A stretch of DNA of 64,000 bases from Bacillota bacterium (lineage in GTDB: Bacteria > Bacillota > Clostridia > Lachnospirales > Lachnospiraceae): positions 186,001 to 250,000 of the forward strand of contig JAEZOB010000040.1 of NCBI GenBank assembly GCA_023414355.1, read 5' to 3'. A program made the position numbers and the translations under genes. Numbering within the stretch: position 1 is the stretch's first letter; every line of letters begins with the position of its first letter. The notes under the pieces are model-generated. The model was not told the DNA's origin. It searched no databases and saw only the letters and a program-made list of their open reading frames with translations. Shown piece after piece: positions 58,257 to 64,000 of the stretch.

Positions 58257-59774
58257 TTATTTCTGGATGATACGAATTGCCATGTATTCTTTTCCGGGAA
58301 GAGGGATTTTAACCTTGCCCTGAAAGATACCTAGTTTTTCTATCGTCATATTCCAGGTATCGATTACTTCAACTTCATATTGCTTGTCTTCAGGTAAGCT
58401 AAAACTACGGAACCCCGGACGGAATAAGCTGTAATAATGGATGGAATAGGAGCCACCTGCAGCAGTGCCCAGAACCTCATCCCAGTCTCCCTTCGCAGGG
58501 CATAAGCCGCTGTCTGGCGTCTGCTTCATAATTTCATATAGGAACTGAATTCGGGCAGGACTATCCCCGTGAAGCTTGCCTCCATGGGACCACCACAGAA
58601 TATCCTCCGGATGCTGATAGGTTTCTCCGTGGCCGGGGTATCCGCCTCTGACGAAGCCTTCCCAGAAGCGTCTTGTCATCTCCTGACCACTGATATTTCC
58701 CCATGCATGGTTGATATTACCCTCGTAAGCAATCTCATCCAGTACGACCGGCTTATTGTACCGTGCGCGGATGTCATCCGTCAGTTCAGCAGTTTTATAT
58801 AAGTCAGTACGCTGCACACTGCAGTGAGTAATCCAGGGACGATTAAAATCATATAGCTGAAAGCAGTTATGAATGGAACGCAGATGGCGGTAAGGGTCAT
58901 GTGTGCATATCTCGGCAGCATTTGCCTCCCAATCCTGAATGGACTTATGAAAGAACAAATCATATTCGTTCGCCAAGGACCACCAAACATTACGGAAAGC
59001 ACTGAATCTAGCAATGATATAGCGAAGATAAAAAGCTTCATTTTCTGTGCCCATACGGCTGAAACCCCATCGGTCATAGGGATGCAACAGGATGAGATCA
59101 GCCTCAATACCCAAATCCCTTAAAGCCATGATCCGTTTTTCAAATTGCTGAAAATGAACCGGATTGAAGCGTCGGAAATCCCAGTGATTGCCCTCCAGGA
59201 TAGCCTCCTCCCCGAGCATTACAAAATTGTCTTCAATCAACCCGGAGGAATCACAGGGAGTGCCTTCATAGGGGTAGGAAATTGGTTCATGAAAATTATA
59301 TAGGTAATGCTTGGGAAAGATACAAAAACGAACCTTATTAAAGGCGTTTTCCGAAAGGGTTTTCAGTGTCTGTTCCTGTAATTCAACCGTCTGGTGAGTC
59401 CAGACATAACAGGTAGTTCCAAGGCAGTGATACGGAGTACCGTCTTCATAAACCAGATGAAGAGTAGGAGCTACTCTTACCGGACCATGATTGTCCCTAG
59501 AGGGAGCAGATACATTAAATTGACCTTGATATTCTTCGGAGGAAAAGGTGCCATGGATAATAAACCGATATTCTCCTTCAAAAGAAGGCATAAAGCGAAC
59601 GATATAGTTGCCGTTGCCATCGTAAAAACCCTCAACGGTTTTGGTCTCATTGTGGGAGGTAAAGACGCCCTGAATAGTATAATCCTCATAAGGGTTTCCA
59701 TCATGATATCCTGTTAAGAAAGCTTCGAAGATGCCCCACTTCTCTACGTTTTCTGTATATTTCATATTGCCCAT
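58257..59774 (-). CDS. DUF5060-DUF4038-DUF5605 glycoside hydrolase-like protein
   Basis: A 505-residue cytoplasmic protein (no signal peptide). The N-terminal beta-sandwich (~1-95, DUF5060: KWGIFEAFLTGYHDGNPYEDY) is followed by a TIM barrel (~100-410, DUF4038-like) with clan-A-style catalytic residues: Asn-Glu in WWSLANEYD (~270) as acid/base and Glu in PVVLDEIAYEG (~347) as nucleophile. A C-terminal beta domain (~420-505, DUF5605) closes the protein. It is related to apiosidase-like GH140 and other plant-glycan glycosidases; the substrate is unknown. ATG 59774 is preceded by GGGGAT. It is a single gene convergent with the BIG2 gene. Confidence 0.82.
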   Translation of the reverse strand: MGNMKYTENVEKWGIFEAFLTGYHDGNPYEDYTIQGVFTSHNETKTVEGFYDGNGNYIVRFMPSFEGEYRFIIHGTFSSEEYQGQFNVSAPSRDNHGPVRVAPTLHLVYEDGTPYHCLGTTCYVWTHQTVELQEQTLKTLSENAFNKVRFCIFPKHYLYNFHEPISYPYEGTPCDSSGLIEDNFVMLGEEAILEGNHWDFRRFNPVHFQQFEKRIMALRDLGIEADLILLHPYDRWGFSRMGTENEAFYLRYIIARFSAFRNVWWSLANEYDLFFHKSIQDWEANAAEICTHDPYRHLRSIHNCFQLYDFNRPWITHCSVQRTDLYKTAELTDDIRARYNKPVVLDEIAYEGNINHAWGNISGQEMTRRFWEGFVRGGYPGHGETYQHPEDILWWSHGGKLHGDSPARIQFLYEIMKQTPDSGLCPAKGDWDEVLGTAAGGSYSIHYYSLFRPGFRSFSLPEDKQYEVEVIDTWNMTIEKLGIFQGKVKIPLPGKEYMAIRIIQK

Positions 59775-59865
59775 AAATTATCCCCGTTCTATTCGTTTTC
59801 TTTATTATATATGATTGACAGAGCTATGACTATATAAAGTTTTTATATAAAAATGTAAAATGCAC

Positions 59866-59915
59866 TTGACATCTAATGTAAAGCGTACTATACTCTAAAT
59901 GTAAAGCGTACTATA
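59866..59915 (+). promoter_or_regulatory. XRE module promoter with direct-repeat operator
   Basis: TTGACA (59866-59871) and TATACT (59889-59894) are 17 bp apart. The 18-mer AATGTAAAGCGTACTATA occurs at 59875-59892 and 59898-59915, a 23-bp period placing one copy on the spacer/-10 and one over the start site. It is probably the operator of the XRE regulator encoded next. Confidence 0.8.
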
Positions 59916-60042
59916 CCACTGGTTTTGGTATGAAGATTGAAAGAATACGGAACGCTGATTAATTGGGAATGCTATATTGAAAGTCCGGGTATTTGGCGCG
60001 CAGGTACCTGTGGCAGAAATATTACGGGAGGAGTGTGATGAT

Positions 60043-60252
60043 GTGCAGACAAGAATTCAGGAACTGAGGAAAATAAAGAAGGTTACACAGAATGAATTGG
60101 CAGATGCAGTGAACGTAACCAGACAGACGATTATTTCTCTGGAGAACGGAAAATATAATGCTTCATTAATTTTAGCACATAAAATAGCCCAGTTTTTCGG
60201 GGTCTCAATTGAAGAAATATTTATTTTTAATCAGGAGGATGAGAATTTATGA
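60043..60252 (+). CDS. small XRE-family (YdcN/Cro-type) regulator
   Basis: A 69-residue protein that is almost only an XRE helix-turn-helix: LRKIKKVTQNELADAVNVTRQTIISLENGKYNASLILAHKIAQFFGVSIEEIF. The start is GTG 60043, nine bases after GGGAGGAG (60026-60033); a longer frame begins at 59977 but runs across that box and lacks its own. Its stop overlaps the next start by 4 bp. With the two small membrane proteins it forms a compact three-gene unit, seen often in Clostridia. Confidence 0.9.
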   Translation: MQTRIQELRKIKKVTQNELADAVNVTRQTIISLENGKYNASLILAHKIAQFFGVSIEEIFIFNQEDENL

Positions 60253-60728
60253 GAGGATTATTTTGTGGAACCGCAGCAAAGACAAATGAGGAGTATAGGA
60301 AGGTCGTAAAGAACAGAATGCTTATTTTTGTGTTTGTCGGTATCGCCGGAGCTGCGACCTTAGCAGTGGCATTATTAGCCAGAAGCTATTGGGAGGTAAC
60401 GATCAATGAGCGGATGTTGGGCTTCTATGCCGGAGTGGGGACCGGATTTTTGCTTGGTGCAATCGTTCTATTGATTAAAGATGCAATCCTGCTTCGAAAT
60501 GAAGAGAAGCTGAAGAACAGCCGCTTGGAATGTTCGGATGAACGTAATCAGGAAATCAGTAATAAAGCGATTAAGATCGCGATGGCGGTTATGCTGTTTG
60601 CTATCTATGGTGTTGTTTTGATTGGAGGACTATACTATCCGATCCTAGTGAAAATCATGTCTGGTATTATATTCCTATTCCTTTTGGCTTATATGGGAGC
60701 TTATCAGTTTTATAAAAGAAGAATGTGA
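60249..60728 (+). CDS. small membrane protein linked to XRE regulator (DUF2178/DUF3796-like)
   Basis: A 159-residue protein with four predicted TM helices: ~22-45, ~58-78, ~110-128 and ~132-152. A cytoplasmic loop carries the conserved-looking LECSDERNQEISNKAIKIA (DERxxxI, ~96-114). This DER loop plus four helices is the pattern of DUF2178/DUF3796-type proteins encoded with small XRE regulators. GGAGG lies within the end of the regulator gene. It may sense membrane state or titrate the regulator; unknown. Confidence 0.7.
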   Translation: MRGLFCGTAAKTNEEYRKVVKNRMLIFVFVGIAGAATLAVALLARSYWEVTINERMLGFYAGVGTGFLLGAIVLLIKDAILLRNEEKLKNSRLECSDERNQEISNKAIKIAMAVMLFAIYGVVLIGGLYYPILVKIMSGIIFLFLLAYMGAYQFYKRRM

Positions 60729-60736
60729 GGCTTAAC

Positions 60737-60967
60737 ATGAGAAAATATATCTTACCGGCCTGTGGACCAGTTGGTTTAATGATCTATCTGATCTATAGAA
60801 TTGGTAGTCATTATATGGTGATCAGCGATATTGTGGTAATGCCCGCCTTTGTCATATCCATTGTCCTCATGTTGGTGGGGGTTGCCTACTCCGGATGGTA
60901 CTGGGGCAGAAGAGTCACCTTATTCTATACAGGGGAGGATAAGAAGACAGGAAATCAGGAAAAATAG
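60737..60967 (+). CDS. small hydrophobic protein of the XRE module
   Basis: A 76-residue protein with two TM helices (~4-22, ~28-50) and a polar C-terminal tail. I do not recognise a family. ATG 60737 is chosen; GTG 60725 overlaps the end of the previous gene. It is the last gene of the unit, followed by a terminator. Confidence 0.65.
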   Translation: MRKYILPACGPVGLMIYLIYRIGSHYMVISDIVVMPAFVISIVLMLVGVAYSGWYWGRRVTLFYTGEDKKTGNQEK

Positions 60968-61055
60968 AAAGCCATAGTTTGATTAGTCTATTGACGAAAT
61001 AACCGGCCGCCAGTGATAGTGATTGCTTTTATTGGGGAATAGAAAGTGAATTAAT

Positions 61056-61099
61056 AAATCCTGTAGGAGAGGGTGTTGCTTCTCAATCCTACAGGATTT
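61056..61099. terminator. bidirectional intrinsic terminator
   Basis: AAATCCTGTAGGA (61056-61068) pairs perfectly with TCCTACAGGATTT (61087-61099) around an 18-nt loop, followed by TCTTTG. It separates the XRE unit from the convergent DUF1846 gene. Confidence 0.88.
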
Positions 61100-61202
61100 T
61101 CTTTGTTCAAAACTAAAGCTGATTATAAAGACTGTGATTTTAATCTAAAAGGATAGAAAAAGTACATATCACAGTTTGATACTTGAATCCTCTTGCTAAT
61201 TA

Positions 61203-62708
61203 TTAAACATAATACAGGTTCTCGGAAGGATATACTGCATCACAGGTTACTTCGATGCCGAGCTTTTTCAGTATCTGCTCATCGTTGCGATTCAGCATGA
61301 CAGTACAGTGCGCCTGAACTCCTGCAAGACCGGACAGCTTATCATAGGCAAGTTGGGCAGTCGGGTTCGTTACTGCGCAGATGCTTAAGGCAATCAGAAT
61401 TTCATTGGCATTTAGATAAGTGATCTTACTATGAAGATCACGCTCCTTCAAATCGCGAATTGTATTTAAAATCAAGGGGGAAAGAAGGAAGATCTCATCG
61501 CTAATGCCTGCGAGGTACTTAATTGCGTTTAAGAGTGCTGCAGAACAGCAATCCATGGTGGCAGAGCCGCGTCCCGTGATGATATGTCCGTTCTCGAACT
61601 CAAAAGCAATGACGGATACCGCTTCATTATCGGCACAAGATTCCTTGAGCTTAGCAGCGTATTCCCTAGCCGGTAGTACACAGTGTCTGTCATCCTGCTT
61701 TAAATTCACTTCTTCCAGGATGAGTTTCATCCGGTTCACGGATTCTTCATCCAGTAGTCCCTTCTTAAAATCACATAGCGTTGCGAAATAACGGCGAATG
61801 ATTTCCTGTTTGGAGGCTTCGGTAATAACCACATCATCAGTAATACCGAATCCGACACGATTTACACCCATATCCGTCGGGGACTGATATACAGATTCCT
61901 TACCGGTGATCTTCTCGATGATCCGCTTGATTACGGGGAACATCTCTAAGTCTCTGTTATAATTAACCGTTACCTGATTATAACGTTCGAAATGGAAGTT
62001 ATCAATCATGTTAACGTCTTTCAAATCTACAGTTGCAGCTTCATAAGCGATATTCAAAGGATGTTTCAGGGGCACATTCCATACGGGGAAGGTCTCGAAT
62101 TTGGAGTAGCCGGCATTGTGTCCCATCTTATATTCATGATACAGCTGGTTTAAGCAGGTCGCCAGCTTACCGCTGTTCGGGCCGGGGGCAGTAACAACTA
62201 CAATCGGTTTGGTAGTGGTTACATAAGGATTGATTCCGTAACCGTCCTCACTGACGATGGTATCTACATCTGCCGGATAACCCGGAATCGCTGCGTGGGT
62301 ATAGACCTTAATATTACGGCGTTCCAGTTTGTTAATGAAGACAGTAGTCGCAGGCTGCTTATTATAACGGGTGATTACGACGCTATTCACGGTCAGTCCA
62401 TAGCTACGAAGATCATCCAGAAGGCGGAGCACCTCCATGTCGTAGGTGATACCGAAGTCTCCACGGATTTTATTACGCTCGATATCTCCGGCATATACAC
62501 AAATGAGAATCTCGGCTTGATCCTTTAATTTTTGAAGCAGTTTAATCTTGGCATCTTCATCAAAGCCCGGCAATACGCGCTTTGCATGCTTGTCTCCTAT
62601 CAGCTTACCACCAAATTCCAGGTATAGCTTATCATAATTATTTACTCGCTCCAGGATGAACTTAGACTGCTCCTCGATGTACTTTTGCGGGTCGAAACCG
62701 ATTTTCAT
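61203..62708 (-). CDS. DUF1846 family protein
   Basis: A 501-residue soluble protein of the well-conserved DUF1846 family. The N-terminal motif MKIGFDPQKYIEEQSKFILERV, the LEFGGKLIGDKHAKRVLPGF segment and TAPGPNSGKLATCLNQLYHEY are diagnostic. The family has a Rossmann-like half and a second alpha/beta domain; proposed ties to nucleotide or polyphosphate metabolism are not proven. ATG 62708 follows AAGGAGG; the upstream in-frame start lacks such a box. It is a single gene with its own terminator. Confidence 0.9.
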   Translation of the reverse strand: MKIGFDPQKYIEEQSKFILERVNNYDKLYLEFGGKLIGDKHAKRVLPGFDEDAKIKLLQKLKDQAEILICVYAGDIERNKIRGDFGITYDMEVLRLLDDLRSYGLTVNSVVITRYNKQPATTVFINKLERRNIKVYTHAAIPGYPADVDTIVSEDGYGINPYVTTTKPIVVVTAPGPNSGKLATCLNQLYHEYKMGHNAGYSKFETFPVWNVPLKHPLNIAYEAATVDLKDVNMIDNFHFERYNQVTVNYNRDLEMFPVIKRIIEKITGKESVYQSPTDMGVNRVGFGITDDVVITEASKQEIIRRYFATLCDFKKGLLDEESVNRMKLILEEVNLKQDDRHCVLPAREYAAKLKESCADNEAVSVIAFEFENGHIITGRGSATMDCCSAALLNAIKYLAGISDEIFLLSPLILNTIRDLKERDLHSKITYLNANEILIALSICAVTNPTAQLAYDKLSGLAGVQAHCTVMLNRNDEQILKKLGIEVTCDAVYPSENLYYV

Positions 62709-62972
62709 ATGGTATCCTCCTTTGAATACGTTTGGTACTTTCAAATTTCAGGATCATTCTGGTACTTTCAGAATGATTTTCATACATAACATAGTATATG
62801 ATAATCTAATTTTATGAAAAGTCAAATGCCTTTTTGAAGTTTGACAAAATTCCTATAGAATGGCGGTATTTTATGGTAAAATGATATTCATAATAATGAG
62901 AGGCAGCCGGAATATAAAGATTTAGTAAAATAGAAAACATAATTTTTATTGGATAGAAAGAGAGGACACCTT

Positions 62973-63593
62973 ATGTGTGGAAGATATAATTTTACAGTAG
63001 AGCAAAGTGATGAAATCCGTGAAATATTAGAGAAGCTGAATGCCAAGTTCCATCAATCTGCGGCTAAGACCGGAGAAATCTTTCCCACTGACCAGGCACC
63101 AATCCTGATGGAAGAAGACAAGGAGATATCTCCGGCACTCAGCGGCTGGGGTTTTCCTAAGTTTGATGGGAAAGGGGTTATCATCAATGCCAGAGTCGAA
63201 TCGGCATTCGAGAAGAAGACTTTCCGGGACAGTCTGATCAGCCGTCGTTGTATCATCCCCTCGACGGGATTCTATGAGTGGGATAGCGAGAAGAATAAAT
63301 TCCTGTTTCGTATGGAGGACACCAATGCCCTGTACATGGCAGGGCTTTATAACGTGTATCAGGGAGAGTTTCGCTATGTCATTCTCACGACGGATGCCAA
63401 TACTTCCATGAAGGAGATCCATAACCGCATGCCACTCGTACTTCCAAAGAAGGAACTCAAGACCTGGATCTTAGATCAAAGCGCAACTGCGGATCTGCTG
63501 CGAAGCGTACCGCCACAACTGGTCAGACAGGCGGTCAATCCAAGGAAAACTGAAGAAGAGCACTTTGGTCAGCAATTTAAGATGGATCTATAG
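62973..63593 (+). CDS. yedK: SRAP (YedK/HMCES) abasic-site-crosslinking protein
   Basis: A 206-residue SRAP protein. Catalytic Cys2 directly follows the start Met (MCGRYN), and N72, R74, E102 (TGFYEW) and H150 (IHNRMP) fill the other active-site positions. It covalently shields abasic sites in single-stranded DNA, protecting replication forks. ATG 62973 is required to place Cys2 at the N-terminus; AGAGAGG lies upstream, and the longer frame from 62949 would abolish activity. Confidence 0.92.
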   Translation: MCGRYNFTVEQSDEIREILEKLNAKFHQSAAKTGEIFPTDQAPILMEEDKEISPALSGWGFPKFDGKGVIINARVESAFEKKTFRDSLISRRCIIPSTGFYEWDSEKNKFLFRMEDTNALYMAGLYNVYQGEFRYVILTTDANTSMKEIHNRMPLVLPKKELKTWILDQSATADLLRSVPPQLVRQAVNPRKTEEEHFGQQFKMDL

Positions 63594-63633
63594 AGAAGGG
63601 TCAAAAACGTCGAGTCATTTTACTAGGTTTTGC

Positions 63634-63658
63634 TATAATAAAATCAACTTCCGGAAGT
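63634..63658 (+). promoter_or_regulatory. AraC gene promoter region with perfect palindrome
   Basis: An extended -10, TGCTATAAT (core 63634-63639), has no clear -35 box. The perfect 12-bp palindrome ACTTCCGGAAGT (63647-63658) follows, near the expected start site, a candidate operator. Confidence 0.5.
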
Positions 63659-63711
63659 AAGACAGTTCTTATAATAATATGTGATGAATTCAGTCAGAAA
63701 GGTGATTTGGA

Positions 63712-64000
63712 ATGGAGTATTTTTCATTTATCTGGTCTACGGCAACCTATATCGAAACAAGGATGAAGGAGGAAATCGAGTATCCGCAGCTTGAGAAGGC
63801 GGTGGGCTTCTCCTATCGGCATATCAGAGAAACCTTTAAGGATGTAACAGGCGTTACCCTGTCCCGCTATATCCTGAGCCGAAGGGTAGCGAACTCAGCT
63901 TTTGATATCATGCATACGAATAAGAGTCTGACGCAGATTGCGATGGATTATATGTTCGACAGCTATGACACCTTTACCCGGGCGTTCAAAAGGTGTACGA
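63712..64000 (+). CDS. AraC family regulator, truncated by the window end
   Basis: The 289 bp visible encode 96 residues without a stop: an N-terminal AraC/XylS double helix-turn-helix (EYPQLEKAVGFSYRHIRETFKDVTG, then LTQIAMDYMFDSYDTFTRAFKR). With DNA binding at the N-terminus, the part beyond the window probably carries an effector-binding (GyrI-like) domain, as in many Clostridia; this is inference. AAAGGTG precedes ATG 63712. Confidence 0.85.
   Translation, partial: MEYFSFIWSTATYIETRMKEEIEYPQLEKAVGFSYRHIRETFKDVTGVTLSRYILSRRVANSAFDIMHTNKSLTQIAMDYMFDSYDTFTRAFKRCT

Noticed and set aside
1..64000. CRISPR arrays, tRNA or rRNA genes, insertion sequences
   Set aside because: No regularly spaced direct repeats with unique spacers, no cloverleaf with tRNA-type loops or CCA-adjacent stems, and no transposase frame were found. 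The cloverleaf-like elements A-D lack the T-loop GTTCRA and anticodon features of tRNA.

Overview
The window looks like chromosome of a low-GC, endospore-forming Clostridia member, most like Lachnospiraceae (Lachnoclostridium/Anaerocolumna type). The reasons are AT-rich intergenic DNA, strong GGAGG ribosome binding sites with GTG/TTG starts, spoVG, a SpoIIE-free but typically clostridial set of housekeeping genes (prs, dnaI, dnaD, murC, pth, mfd, prsA), many TetR/AraC regulators and sugar-scavenging operons. This placement is inference from gene content; no rRNA or tRNA gene is present. I see no CRISPR array, insertion sequence or prophage, only an orphan holin-like gene.

Layout. 1-3.9 kb: a BtrH-like papain-fold protein at the left edge and two paralogous secreted proteins. 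4.3-12.3 kb: a complete carbohydrate uptake locus (YesM/YesN-type two-component system, lipoprotein substrate-binding protein, two permeases, intracellular GH43 glycosidase) with no ATPase gene. 12.4-16.8 kb: a drug efflux pump with PadR and TetR regulators around a palindromic operator, then a GPH-type sugar symporter. 17.2-21.7 kb: a PilZ protein and a VanRS/BcrAB-like two-component/ABC exporter module flanked by two related terminator hairpins. 21.9-24.9 kb: a large secreted repeat protein. 25-30.4 kb: two TetR units (flavin reductase; ketopantoate-reductase-like), a small holin, an AraC-GGDEF fusion and an acetyltransferase. 30.9-36.5 kb: yhaO-yhaN-PBP1A operon. 37-43 kb on the minus strand: prs, dnaI, dnaD, murC. 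43.5-47.1 kb: spoVG, CPBP protease, alpha/beta hydrolase, DUF3021 and a frame-broken LytTR gene. 47.3-54.3 kb: DUF4003, pth, mfd, prsA-like. 54.6-58 kb: an ECF sigma factor, an RsgI-like anti-sigma factor and a BIG2 surface protein. 58.2-64 kb: a DUF4038/DUF5605 glycosidase, an XRE-membrane module, DUF1846, an SRAP/YedK protein and a truncated AraC regulator.

The most interesting signals are non-coding. (1) Four intergenic elements (near 30.7, 41.0, 43.0 and 49.2 kb) have long terminal inverted repeats built on TGTCAAAAG and fold as a closing stem plus three internal helices. Two of them align over their whole ~130 bp, and arm sequences differ while pairing is kept. (2) A cluster of six DnaA-box-like 9-mers, some in perfect head-to-tail abutment, surrounds an AT-rich segment upstream of dnaD-dnaI. 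(3) An identical two-part promoter box precedes both the ECF sigma gene and the BIG2 surface protein, suggesting a small cell-envelope regulon. Several operators overlap well-formed sigma-A promoters (14.5, 25.05, 26.6 and 59.9 kb), giving direct predictions of autoregulation.
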